Shown here: piece after piece, positions 34,901 to 61,412 of the stretch
How the letters are laid out: each line of letters begins with the position of its first letter
How positions within the stretch are numbered: the stretch's first letter is position 1
Assembly (NCBI RefSeq): GCF_030463535.1
Contig: NC_132892.1
Span: forward strand, 28,050,341 to 28,114,340
Length of the DNA: 64,000 bases
Origin: Salminus brasiliensis
Lineage: Eukaryota; Chordata; Actinopteri; Characiformes; Bryconidae
Reading direction: 5' to 3'
Notes under the pieces: model-generated
What the model was told of the DNA's origin: nothing
Seen by the model: only the letters and a program-made list of their open reading frames with translations
Databases searched by the model: none
Made by a program: the position numbers and the translations under genes

Positions 34901-35362
34901 AGTCTAATGGACGGCATCAGTTCAGACAGCCAGAGCAAGGAGCTGCAGGACACACACACGGCCGAGGAGGGGCCCAGTTACAGTAAACACACTAAGGCAA
35001 AGGTAACGAGCACATGCATGCACGGTTTCACAATGGACACTACTCTAGACCCATTCACTTTCACATGTTCCTTTATTTCATTAAATGTTTGGGCTTGGGG
35101 TGGGGGGGATTGTTTTTTTTTTTTTTTTTTTTGGTGGGGGGGGAGGTGGTTCTCACCTGTTGATAGATTAAGCTAGCACCATTTATATTCACAGCGATGG
35201 CACACATGAATTAATTTAGTAATACCTAATATGGTCACTGTATACAGCAGAATGGAAGGACAGTAGGCACCAAATTTCACACACCAAAACCTCACTGTTG
35301 TCTTTCAGTTGGTCCCCACTGAACACGACGGACGGATCAGGGACTTCTCCTCGGTTCTCTAA
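28911..35362 (+). CDS. bora: Protein aurora borealis (Bora), 11 coding exons
   Basis: Bora binds Aurora A and lets it phosphorylate Plk1 at mitotic entry. Coding exons: 28911-29063, 29202-29308, 30222-30267, 30364-30439, 30542-30595, 30704-30760, 31375-31595, 32735-32888, 33337-33911, 34862-35002, 35309-35362. Joined they give 545 aa (human 559) with phases that fit at every junction. Conserved landmarks: QITPETPGR and NPFESPTDY near the N-terminus; [16 protein letters not shown] with Ser112, the Cdk site known to activate human Bora at the same number; [29 protein letters not shown]; and DSGYNT at about 483-488, the beta-TrCP phosphodegron through which Plk1 triggers Bora destruction. The long exon 9 (191 codons) is low-complexity and acidic. 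Start: MGDV matches the family and has A at -3; an in-frame ATG at 28887 would add 8 residues. The gene converges with dis3. Confidence 0.97.
31045..31118. repeat. (ATT)n/(AAC)n/(AAT)n microsatellite in bora intron 6
   Basis: Consecutive trinucleotide tracts with inverted sense at the two ends, able to form a small hairpin. Confidence 0.85.
31800..32030. mobile_element. AGAACC/GGTTCTT foldback in bora intron 7
   Basis: Left end GCTTCAAAGGGTTCTATGAG and right end CAAAGAACCCTTTGAAGTAC are inverted complements, so this copy is a complete foldback of the family seen at 10.7 kb. Confidence 0.6.
32085..32470 (+). mobile_element. Retroelement-like dispersed repeat in bora intron 7 (tentative)
   Basis: Contains AAGTCAAGTCAACTTTATTG-like sequence, then ACATACACAGGATTGAAATT and GCAAATATGAACAGTAGTGC, words I associate with a repeat common in fish genomes. 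The class is not certain and nothing codes. Confidence 0.4.
34030..34640. repeat. Degenerate tandem repeat in bora intron 9
   Basis: Loosely repeated TTAGCCACAGTTAGCATG and TGCTAGCTTATGGTTAATG words at intervals of roughly 60-110 bp. Strongly diverged. Confidence 0.6.
35096..35150. repeat. Poly-G/poly-T/poly-G tract in bora intron 10
   Basis: A T-run of about 22 bases flanked by G-runs, 100 bases after exon 10. Confidence 0.85.
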
Positions 35363-35839
35363 CCTCCCAAAGCTCAGAAGAACAGAAATCTTTACACTGT
35401 GATTGTTTTTTTTATAGATATATATATTTGTGTACATGCAGGTCTCATGCTGTTGAATGAAATAGTGAAGTTGGCGTTGTTGGCACAGGTGCGTTTTTGT
35501 TTTTTTTAAATTCCCTCCGTACCAAAAGTTGTGCTAATGTGAAATTCTGGCTTCAAAGATGTGATGAAATTAATATCGGAAACTGCGAAAACTTGACGTT
35601 AAACCTTGAGGTATGCTAACTTCTATTTAAGCTTTTTAAAAAAAACAAAAAACATATACATTCAAAATCATCAAATTATTTTAATGAGTTGTTCCTTTTT
35701 GCAATTTTTGTACATGAATTTATGCTCTTAGTTATTTATGAATCCTAATCATAACCACTAAAATGCATGTCTGAGTGATGATTCGCATGTTTAATATTGC
35801 TCTGTGTGGTATTACGCTTGTATGTTTCTGCTGAATTGC

Positions 35840-35845
35840 AATAAA
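35840..35845 (+). terminator. bora: Probable bora poly(A) signal
   Basis: AATAAA, 478 bases after the bora stop codon, followed by a T-rich stretch. This suggests a 3' UTR of about 500 bases ending near 35,865. Confidence 0.6.
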
Positions 35846-36391
35846 GGATTTTGACATGAACTTTAATTTCTGTTTGTAATTAAACATTTTTTTTGTGTGT
35901 GGAGTCATACCAGGTTTTAGGTGGTTTTATAAGCTCATGTCTGAATAACTAAAAATGCACACAAAAACATGGTCACAAATCTTTGTATCTTCTTATGGGA
36001 TGTTGATTAGTAGCAATTTTAATGCGTTAAACATTTCCAATTACTGGTATCTGTGATCATAAAATATATATTTTTTTAATGTGATCTAAAACAAACTCCT
36101 GCAGTTCTAGTTCAACAGTGCTTTTTATCCCTTGATTACATTAAACTGCAATACAAAGTGTTCAAGTGGAGATATCCTGTGGCCCTGTCCAAGCATGTCC
36201 ACATATTTTAAAAAAAATGAGTCTTTTGTCTGCATTAAATGTGTGAACTTTTTACTAACAATATCAGCAAACCGGTGTACACACAGAGCACAAATGGTGT
36301 CTTACCAGTTCTATACTGGTGCAGCCCAGTAATCTTATTTCTATGCTGCCTTGCCCACAGCTGTCCTGTCCCACACTCGTTGTAAAGACTC

Positions 36392-36805
36392 AATACTGGC
36401 AAAAGTATTTGGACACATACAGGAGCTTTTATAGCATCCCATTCTAAATTGATAGTCATTAATATAGAGTTGGTCCCCCTTTGCAGCTGTAATGGCAGGC
36501 TTTCTACACCCCACTCTGTGGTCTAACATGTGGGTGGCTGAGTTGCTCTCTGTGGTCTTTAAGTGCTTCCACTTTTTAATACTACCACTCCCAGCTGATG
36601 GTGGGATATAGGAGGAAAGAAATTTCACAAACGGGCTTGCTGCAGCGGTGGCTCCTATTACATACAGAACCACGCTGGAATTCAGTGAGCTCTTTAAGAA
36701 GCACCCGTTCTTTCACTGATGTGTGTAAAGGCAGATCTGAGACAATAGGACTGAATGAAACACCGGAATTAACTGATTAAGAGATCCGAATACTTTTGCC
36801 TATGT
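36392..36805. mobile_element. Tc1-type MITE between bora and dis3
   Basis: Ends GGCAAAAGTATTTGGACAC and GAATACTTTTGCC are inverted. The interior contains AATATAGAGTTGGTCCCCC and CACGCTGGAATTCAGTGAGC, words typical of a widespread fish Tc1-derived MITE. It fills much of the gap between the two convergent 3' ends. Confidence 0.75.
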
Positions 36806-36983
36806 GGTTTATCTTTTTAATGCTTTTAAACTAAATGAAGAAACAACAGAATCAGACGAGCATTTTAACTGTACTCCATTATCTGAATTTTAAGAACCTT
36901 TATCGTGAAGAGCATGCTGAAGTATAGAGAAGTTAGACACCCTTTCTGATCCATTGAGAAGCACAGTGTTCTGTTAAAACAAT

Positions 36984-36989
36984 TTTATT
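36984..36989 (-). terminator. dis3: Probable dis3 poly(A) signal
   Basis: AATAAA on the minus strand, 379 bases downstream of the dis3 stop codon. The 3' UTR would run from 37,367 to about 36,965, leaving a gap of about 1.1 kb to the end of bora. Confidence 0.6.
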
Positions 36990-37367
36990 GCAGTTGCTCC
37001 TTTTTTTCTGGTGTAAAAATTCATTATGGATCTGTGAATGAAATCTGATCTCCACTGAAGAGCTTTTGGTCAGTTTTGTACAAACAAAGCCTTGCATTCA
37101 AGACTCTGATAAGAGCCACTCACAGAAACAAGCCCTTCATGACTACACTTCATGGGCATCCAGAAGACCAGCCTGTTGCCTGTTTTTATGAACCTGAACA
37201 TTTCCCTTATGGAAAACATCTAAAACTGATACACAGCAACTGTCCCTGTGGTTTACACAAGCTGTGTCCACAAAAGCAAAAAATATATATATATACATTC
37301 ATTTCTTTAAAAAATGAACATTAAAATAGAAAGAAACTAAGATGACCCTGTAAGGTAGTTGTTGAAC

Positions 37368-53281
<15,914 letters not shown>

Positions 53282-53480
53282 GGCTCAGGAGGCTTTATTC
53301 CGACAGCAGCTCCTGAAACACACAGCAAAACACACACACACGCACGCAGCGCTCCGGAGACCCACGTGTGTGTCCATCCGGGGCAACTACAAAATATGTC
53401 CGGGGTGGTACAACGACCAGCCGCAAGCGGGTTGCTACAACAGCCGCCACGTTTTCTCAAAGCTGCTCAAATTATTTTTG
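53282..53480 (-). promoter_or_regulatory. dis3: dis3 5' flank / promoter-proximal region
   Basis: The 200 bases upstream of the dis3 ATG are GC-richer than the surroundings and rich in CpG, with a (CA)n tract at 53,331-53,342 and GC-rich motifs near 53,345-53,460. No TATA box is visible. In human, DIS3 shares a head-to-head promoter with PIBF1; here no gene can be read immediately on the other side. Confidence 0.4.
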
Positions 53481-53689
53481 ACTAAATAAATCCAATAAAG
53501 ACCCATTAATCATCGTGTTGTTGTATCGTGTAATCCTAAATGAACGCAATATGTGGAAAAAATGATGAAGCTGGGTGCGCTTCAGAGGTTTGACCGCTAG
53601 AGGGAGACACTGTAGAAGAGTTCTCAGAATTAAAGGGGCAGTCCAGCCAGACTCGAAACCCCCCTTCTGACGACGTATCTTGGAGGTGG

Positions 53690-53780
53690 GAGGAGCTTTT
53701 TTTTTTTTTTTTAAATAAAAACAACCTTCAAAACAGTTTCTGTATAATAATAATAATAATAATAACAACAATAATAATCA
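53690..53780. repeat. Poly-T and (AAT)n tracts
   Basis: Poly-T at 53,698-53,712 and AAT repeats at 53,747-53,778, upstream of dis3. Confidence 0.85.
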
Positions 53781-53829
53781 CAGCATCTAAAATAAACAAA
53801 AATTTTTTTTATGGAATACTTTATGTTTT

Positions 53830-55195
53830 AATTAGCTTTAAAAGTTTGAAAGTACACTGCGCACAAAGAAATATGCACATTTAATAGTAATATTCACATT
53901 AATAAATAGTGTGCATACTGTAAAATTAGTGTGCATGTGTTCATACATATATAAATATAAATATATATATATATTTATATAAATATATATAAAATACTAA
54001 ATACTATACAAAACCTGAAATCTGTAAGCAAATTAAATAGTACTCAAAAAGCAGTATGCATACTTAAAAATATAATTAATGATTAGAAAAGAAGTATGCA
54101 TACAATAGTAGCAAAAGATCCTTGTTGTGCAAAAAAACCTCTTATGTCCACTATCACCTTGTTACATGAAGTGAACTTAGTAGTTGTTTTTTACATTGTG
54201 TCAAAATGTCACGATGAACGGACCACAAGTTGATTGACGTTTTGTAAAATTAGTAATTAGTCATTTACTAAGGATTATTAGTATCATTACTAGCATGCAT
54301 GGTTAGAAAAGTAGTATGTGTGCTTTATATATACATCAAATAAAGTATACATAAAATAGAAAAGCCATATAGCAACCTCTTAGCAACACTGTAGCAATTT
54401 CCTGGGATACCATAACAATGTTTGACAATTTTTTGTAAAAACCCATTCAACCTCATTAGTAAAATTAGTAGGATGCATAGTTAGAAATGTAGTATGCATG
54501 ATGTGTCCATACCTAAAAAATCTAGTATGCATTATTACAAAGCAGTCTACATACTTTAAAAGTAGTATGTGTGATGTGTGCATATTTTAAAAATAGTGGT
54601 AAACATACTTAAAATAAATAGTATACATGGCTAGAAAAGCTTTCTTGCAACCACCTGGGATAACATAGCAACCAATATTTTGCAGGCATTTTGCAGACAA
54701 GCTAGTTCAAACCAATTTGTGTCATTAGTATACACGGCTAAAAAAAGCTTAACAAATCTAGTATGCACACTTAAAAGTAGTATACACAACAAAAAGCTAG
54801 TGTGCATAGCTTAAAAAAAGCCATCTAGAAGCCACCACAACACCACAACAATCACCTGGGATAGCATAGCAACCACCTCCCCAACCTAATAAGTAGCTAT
54901 GGTAGAATGCATCGTCAAAAAAGTAGTTTTCATGTTATTTTAAGTTCATACTCAAAACATCTAGTATGCATACTAGTAATATACATCCTTAAAATGTAGT
55001 ATACATGCTGTGTGCATACTTACAAAGTGGTATGTATGGCTAAAAAAGCCATGTAGCAACTACTAAGCAACACCATAACAACCACCTGGGTTACCATAGC
55101 AACCACCTTTCAAACACCATGCAAAGATAATCCAACCTAACTAGTAGCACTGGTAGTATGCATAGCCAGAAAAGTAGTATGCATGCAGTGTTTCC
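53830..55195. repeat. Degenerate repeat field (TAGTATGCATA / CCATAGCAACCACC)
   Basis: About 1.3 kb of loosely repeated AAAAGTAGTATGCATAC-like words alternating with AGCAACCACCTGGGATA-like words. No fixed period, strongly diverged, no coding capacity. Confidence 0.75.
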
Positions 55196-55282
55196 ACCAG
55201 CAACAGCTGCTGTGAAAGAAGCCAGTAGAGTATACCTCTGGTTATATACAGCATAACTGCTGTGTATACAGTATATTCTTTG

Positions 55283-55289
55283 AAGTATT

Positions 55290-55326
<37 letters not shown>
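55283..55326. repeat. (CA)n microsatellite
   Basis: Pure CA tract. A (GT)n tract follows at 55,456-55,486, in the opposite sense, about 130 bp away. Confidence 0.9.
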
Positions 55327-55329
<3 letters not shown>

Positions 55330-55456
55330 TGTATACAGTAGCCCACCACTAGATGGTAGAATAATTTCGTCATGTTTTGATGCCATGCCTAAATTCCACT
55401 CTTAGCAATGGTCTGAAGTCAAAACAAAACCACTGTGTCACTGTATGTGTGTCACC

Positions 55457-55487
<31 letters not shown>

Positions 55488-55825
55488 CGATATCCCAGAC
55501 AGACAGGTCACACATTACACCCTGGTGTGTCTCTGGTCTGACCTGTTTACTCACCCAGAAGAGTTTCTCATCATCATCTTCACCTAACTGCACCCACGCT
55601 GCAGCCAAACAACTACACACTGCCCTCGTGACTCATCCAGCAGCTCTATTTCAGGTCTGTTTACTCTGCTGCGGGTGTTTCATTCGACAGGCAGAGGGAT
55701 TCCTGCTGATCAGCTGGGCTCCACAATCATCAGCTACGCTTCCTTAATGCTCCTCACACATCCACAATGCTTACTTTGCTACAGATGAGACAGATATAGC
55801 TGCATATCTGGAGTTATATACATGC

Positions 55826-56480
55826 TATACAGTCATGTGAAACAACTGGGACACCCCATAAAAACCTTGTTCTTTTTGAACAGATTTCAACATCTGGAGA
55901 TTTGATCTTCAGGTAAACAACACTGAGAGATGGAGGTGACATAACTAAAGTCATTCAACTGAAGAAATGTCTTTAAGCATCATTTATAACATCTAAAATA
56001 GTCTAAAATTTAAGTCTGCAGATGATTTGGACATGGTCAGAGAGGATTCTGGAGAAGTCTGTCTTGTTTAAACCTTATATATTCAGCTTGGTTTGGAGTG
56101 GTGAAGATCAGATCACCATGGTTAGATCCAAAGAGCTCTCTGAGGCCTTCAGATAGAAGGTTGTTGAGACGAGGTGAGGGAAAGTCTGGGAAGGGGTTTA
56201 AAGAAATCTTAGAACAGTTAGACATCAGCGGTCCCAAGAGTAGACCACAGGATCAGCAAAGACGTCTCCAAGGATCCTAAAATCTCATCGTGGTATTAGG
56301 TAGCTCTTCCCACAGTTGATGTCAAAGTACAGACCAGGGGACCAACCAAGATTAGTTGAAGATAAGTTTACCACACCTTGACCAAGACCAGGACCTCTGG
56401 AACAATGGGCTCTAGTGTAAAGCCTTCCCAGAAGAGTATGTATAGGCTTCATTTCTAAAACCCTTCATATATAAATCAAC
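55826..56480 (+). pseudogene. Decayed Tc1-like transposon with transposase remnant
   Basis: Begins TATACAGTCATGTGAAAC. A transposase-like region follows from about 56,110: GAGCTCTCTGAGGCCTTCAG, then GGAAGGGGTTTAAAGA, in the order of the N-terminal helix-turn-helix region of fish Tc1 transposases. Stop codons and frameshifts break the frame and no intact DDE region is present. A second copy of only its non-coding end lies at 15,861-16,075. Confidence 0.65.
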
Positions 56481-57160
56481 TAACTCTATATATGGTCATT
56501 TTACACAGTTATCTGCTTACTTAGCCTGAAGTGGTCTGGAAGTCTCCATCGGCCAGCAGGTCCAGCATTACCCTGCCCTTTCACTCCACAATTAAGACCA
56601 GCCCGAGGACCATTGGACATGTAAATGGGTTCAAAGTGGTGGATTAGCTGCCTTATACAAAGCTTCCTTTGTCATAGGACTTTAGCTTCAGGATCTGATA
56701 CAGCTGTTTTAAGGGGTACCTTACCCAGAAGCTAGTTCGGCTTGGTTTGTGTTATGGGATCAAGCCAGATTACTTTCACTGTTAGCCATTGTAGCCTTTG
56801 TAGTTAAAGGTAATCTACTCTAATCCTAAAACCCTAATCCTGTGGGTCATATGTGGGCCCACACCTTATGTCCTCACTTTCATAGTATTATCATAAGTTC
56901 ATAGTATTTACTGACTGAAGTCTGAAGGTTAATACCTGAATAATATGTAGCACAGCGTAGCGGCCCTGAGCCCAGGAGCCAAGGCTTGCCATTATTGACA
57001 GACCTATGGATTCTGGACTTTGGGAGAATCTCAGAAATTTAAGCTTGGATGCCCACAAAAATGTACATTTTTAATATTAGGTCACTTTCTTCATATAATA
57101 ATTGGGTTATTTGAATCTAGTTTAAGGGCTTAAAGCAGTATTATGTCAGTAATTGTATTG
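56481..57160. other. No gene seen
   Basis: Mixed-composition DNA without recognisable repeat or exon. Confidence 0.4.
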
Positions 57161-57715
57161 AGCTTTACGCTTTACGCACATTTCTGGACAAGCTGAGAAA
57201 AATAAAGAATAGTCAATGAAAGTGAAAGAAGCATGTGGACTGAGGTGGCAGATTAATACCACAGCATGTTATACAGATATTATGATAATATAATATTATG
57301 ATATATATATTATTATAAAGTTCCGCCCTTCAAAAAGAGCCAGTTAGCTTGATGATTACAAATAAAGTCCTGCCCTCCAACAAAAAACAAAACAAAAACA
57401 AAAACAGTCAGCTTGATGATTACAAGTAAAGTCCCACCCTTCAACAAAAATAGCCAGTCAGCTTGATGGTTACGAATATGTCAGTAATTGTATTGAGCTT
57501 TACGCGCATTTCTGGACAAGCTGAGAAAAATCTAGAACCGTCAATGAAAGTGTTACACTGTTACATTGTACAATTAGCAGCAAGTCGAGCCCGGAATAGC
57601 AACGATATAGATGGTTTCCTCCCTGTAAAGGAAGCACTAAAAGCAGTATCATGGGAAAATTGGAATTTCTTGCTCCTGGTCTCCCCCTACAGGCATAAAT
57701 AGTCATTTCTGCTTT
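57160..57715 (+). repeat. Two family X copies and seed copies of the 50-bp repeat
   Basis: Family X words (CATTTCTGGACAAGCTGAGA) occur at about 57,180 and 57,508. Between them (57,317-57,480) are three units of the AAAGTCCCGCCCTCCAACAA repeat that is expanded at 59.66-60.8 kb. Confidence 0.8.
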
Positions 57716-57734
57716 AACCCACCCCTACAGGACA

Positions 57735-58612
57735 AGCTTTCCGCTTTACACGCATTTCTGGACAAGCTGAGAGATACATAACCGTCAATGAAAGTGAAAG
57801 AAGCATGTGGACTGAGGTGGCAGAGTAATATTACAGGATTTTACACAAATATTATGCAGTGTTGTGCAGTGTTACACAGTTCTCGCAAGCGCTTTACCAG
57901 AGTTACATACCAATGTTACATACCTTTGTTACATACCATTACATACCATTGTTACATACCAATGTTACATACATTACATACCATTGTTACATACCAATGT
58001 TACATACCATTACATACCTTTGTTACATACCATTACATACCATTGTTACATACCAATGTTACATACCATTACATACCTTTGTTACATACCATTACATACC
58101 ATTGTTACATACCAATGTTACATACCATTACATACCATTGTTACATACCAATGTTACATACCATTACATACCTTTGTTACATACCAATGTTACATACCAT
58201 TACATACCATTGTTACATACCAATGTTACATACCATTACATACCTTTGTTACATACCAATGTTACATACCATTGTTACATACCAATGTTACATACCATTA
58301 CATACCTTTGTTACATACCAATGTTACATACCATTACATACCATTGTTACATACCAATGTTACATACCATTACATACCTTTGTTACATACCAATGTTACA
58401 TACCATTGTTACATACCAATGTTACATACCATTACATACCTTTGTTACATACCAATGTTACATAGTTACATTGTTGCACAGTGCAATTAGCAGCAAGTCG
58501 AGCCCGGAACTGCAAAGATATAGATGGCATCCTCCCTTTTACAAGGCAGTTGAGCATCAACATGATTTTGAAACGGTTATTTTGAGGCACAATGTTACAT
58601 GACGTTGCTTTA
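57735..58612 (+). repeat. Family X copy carrying a nested minisatellite
   Basis: The 5' part (CATTTCTGGACAAGCTGAGA ... TTTACCAGAG) and the 3' part (GTGCAATTAGCAGCAAGTCG ... GACGTTGCTTTAA) of one family X element flank the array at 57,900-58,465. The copy at 57,480-57,715 lacks the array. Confidence 0.8.
57900..58465. repeat. 36-bp minisatellite of TTACATACC sub-repeats
   Basis: Alternating CATTACATACC, TTTGTTACATACC, CATTGTTACATACC and CAATGTTACATACC words give a 36-bp higher unit, about 15 copies. Because 36 is divisible by three, three overlapping long open frames (YIPLLHTN-type) appear; none is a gene. Confidence 0.95.
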
Positions 58613-59000
58613 AATGAAGATCTGATCACATTTATGCAGAAATGCAGGAAATTGTGAAGAATTCACACACCTTTTAGCAGCATATGAGAGGTAGGACATG
58701 GATAACACTTATACAACATAGTGAATAAACCAGTCAGAAACACAATAAACGCAGTCTTGTATACACAGACCCTACTTTACACCTCCAGTAGTTTGTGTAA
58801 AGTGTGACTGGAGAGCAAAATACTGTAGTAATAATTATAATAAAAAAAAAGATAAAAAAAATAGAAAAATAAAAAATATATATATTTATTTAAATGTAAC
58901 ATCAAGATGACAAATGCTTACAAATATCTACGTTTTAAACAATATCTGTGCTTTGAACAACCTCTCTATAGCCTTTAAACAGGGCTTGATTTAAAGGCTA
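58613..59000. other. No gene seen
   Basis: AT-rich DNA with an A/T-rich simple tract at 58,830-58,895, ahead of the CpG-rich block around 59,040. Confidence 0.5.
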
Positions 59001-59081
59001 AATGCTAACTGGAGCTGCGCCTCAGTGTCGAAGGCTGTAGTAGCCATGCGCGGGTCACGTGAGCGGCTCAGCGCAGGCAAC

Positions 59082-59121
59082 ATGGCAGCCCCCAGTGCAG
59101 CGAGGGGCGTGTTTGTGTCCG
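59082..59121 (+). CDS. Likely first coding exon of an unidentified plus-strand gene
   Basis: A GC-rich, CpG-rich island in AT-rich surroundings contains an E-box CACGTG (59056-59061) and an ATG with a strong context (AACATGG, also a YY1-type AANATGGC motif). It opens a 13-codon frame, MAAPSAARGVFVS, that ends at a consensus donor (G|GTAAGC at 59121/59122, phase 1). An in-frame ATG at 59046 would add 12 residues. I do not recognise the protein. Human synteny predicts PIBF1 on this strand next to DIS3, so this could be its 5' exon, but nothing in 13 residues shows that. No downstream exon could be assigned with confidence in the remaining 4.9 kb. Confidence 0.45.
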
Positions 59122-59640
59122 GTAAGCTTTTAACGTTTATTAACCTTCCGTTTATTCAGCCCGGGACTAAGACGTGTCATCAGACAAAATGCATCAGCGC
59201 TGCTGTGCCTCTGACACTGTCTAATCTGTTTATTAAATGATACCTGAAGTATTATTCAATAACGCGCGCGCACCCATAGTCTCTTACACTGTTTACCTGC
59301 AGCCGTTGTTTCGTACACAAGAGGTTATTTAGGGCTTCCAGCCAGAGCTTGATACTTTGAGGCTGTATTCAGAGACCCCCGCAGGCAAAGGGGTGTCTAA
59401 TTACAGAGCAGTCTGATCTCAGGTCAGATGTCAGGTCAGCTCTTAAGGAATTAAGGAAGTATCAAGCTAAGGTAGCTAATTAATAAAGGATTTTGGACGG
59501 CTGGACAGAAACACTACACAACAAAGACCATGAGAAAGATTCCTAACGCTACATTCACTGCCACTGCACGTAATCTGGCTAATGCTATCCTTACTGTGAA
59601 ACATGGTGGTGGCAGCATTATGCTAGAGATAGGGAGCCGC
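59122..59640 (+). other. Presumed first intron of the 59-kb gene
   Basis: No exon or repeat recognised between the donor at 59122 and the start of the 50-bp array. Confidence 0.3.
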
Positions 59641-59654
59641 TTAGCATGGCTTCT

Positions 59655-60815
59655 GTTTATGGATAAAGTCCCGCCCTCCAACAAACATAGCCAGTCAGCT
59701 TGATGATTACAAATAAAGTCCCGCCCTTCAACAAAATAAACAATCAGATTGATGGTTACGAATAAAGTCCCGCCCTCCAACAAACATAGCCAGTCAGCTT
59801 GATGATTACAAATAAAGTCCCGCCTTTCAACAAAATAAACAATCAGATTGATGGTTACGAATAAAGTCCCGCCCTCCAACAAACATAGCCAGTCAGCTTG
59901 ATGATTACAAATAAAGTCCCGCCCTTCAACAAAATAAACAATCAGATTGATGGTTACGAATAAAGTCCCGCCCTCCAACAAAAAGAGCCAGTCAGCTTAA
60001 TGATTACAAGTAAAGTCCCGCCCTCCAACAAAAAGAGCCAGTCAGCTTAATGATTACAAATAAAGTCCCGCCCTCTAACAAAAAGAGCCAGTCAGCTTAA
60101 TGATTACAAGTAAAGTCCCGCCCTCCAACAAAAAGAGCCAGTCAGCTTAATGATTACAAGTAAAGTCCCGCCCTCCAACAAAAAGAGCCAGTCAGCTTAA
60201 TGATTACAAATAAAGTCCCGCCCTCCAACAAAAAGAGCCAGTCAGCTTAATGATTACAAATAAAGTCCCGCCCTCTAACAAAAAGAGCCAGTCAGCTTAA
60301 TGATTACAAATAAAGTCCCGCCCTCCAACAAAAAGAGCCAGTCAGCTTAATGATTACAAATAAAGTCCCGCCCTCCAACAAAAAGAGCCAGTCAGCTTAA
60401 TGATTACAAATAAAGTCCCGCCCTCCAACAAAAAGAGCCAGTCAGCTTAATGATTACAAATAAAGTCCCGCCCTCCAACAAAAAGAGCCAGTCAGCTTAA
60501 TGATTACAAATAAAGTCCCGCCCCCCAAAAAAAGAGCCAGTCAGCTTGATGATTACAAATAAAGTCCCGCCCTCCAACAAAAAGAGCCAGTCAGCTTAAT
60601 GATTACAAGTAAAGTCCCGCCCCCCCAAAAAAAGAGCCAGTCAGCTTAATGATTACAAATAAAGTCCCGCCCCCCAAAAAAAGAGCCAGTCAGCTTGATG
60701 ATTACAAATAAAGTCCCGCCCTCCAACAAAAAGAGCCAGTCAGCTTAATGATTACAAATAAAGTCCCGCCCTCCAACAAAAAGAGCCAGTCAGCTTGATG
60801 AACGGAGGGAGGGGC
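59655..60815. repeat. 50-bp minisatellite, about 23 copies
   Basis: The unit reads TAAAGTCCCGCCCTCCAACA, AAAAGAGCCAGTCAGC, TTAATGATTACAAA. The first third (59,655-59,960) uses two alternating variants that form a 99-100 bp higher-order unit (CAAACATAGCCAGTCAGC and CAAAATAAACAATCAGATTG). The rest is homogeneous. The 155-aa minus-strand open frame at 59514-59981 is an artefact of the 99-bp order. Confidence 0.95.
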
Positions 60816-61410
60816 CAGACCGTGTCAAAATAAAAGTCACTGATACAAACGAAGCAGAAACACAAAAAACTGCTAAAATTACTGTCTCACATTTGTCTCC
60901 GTTTTTCTGTTTTTTGCGGATCTGAAAAATGATTGGAAAACTGAATTTTTAAATGGTTTTTAATTGTAACACTTTGCACATTCTTGTTTTAAATGTTGAC
61001 AGTGATTTTTTGTTTTTTATTGTCTTCATTGTTAGTTAGTTAGAAAATCCGTAAAACAACCTTTTATGATTTGGTAATTGGAAATATCAAAATCGTGGTT
61101 TGCTGCATCTCTAATGATAATAAAATCACATTATCCTGCAATTGTCATTTTTCCTACCAAAATGTTCTGCCGAAAAAAACGGAAAAAGAGTTTGGAAAAA
61201 TTGGATCTCTAAACGTCATGTGTTGCGAATGCTGTACCGTGACGCCCCCATAGTCAACCAATCAGGACCTCTCATTTTAGGTTTGTGTCTTTTCTTTCCA
61301 TAAGAGCGTCCAGCGAGAGATCCCGTATCTCCGAGATGCTTTAAAAACTTTCCCTTTAGAGTGACTGCGGCCTTTTCCGGACCTCTCTCTGTCCGAATAG
61401 CTTCCTGGAA
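60816..61410. other. No gene seen
   Basis: Non-repetitive, with a CCAAT box at about 61,257. Short open frames only. Confidence 0.4.
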
Positions 61411-61412
61411 TG

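Noticed and set aside
57788-58602. Three overlapping plus-strand frames of 208-247 aa
   Set aside because: Entirely made by the 36-bp TTACATACC minisatellite; all three frames are open because the period is divisible by three.
59514-59981. 155-aa minus-strand repetitive frame
   Set aside because: Translation of the 99-bp higher-order part of the 50-bp minisatellite; it closes as soon as the period becomes 50 bp.
59655-60815. CRISPR-like regular direct repeats
   Set aside because: Repeats are directly adjacent with no unique spacers, and the locus is a vertebrate nuclear genome; it is a minisatellite.
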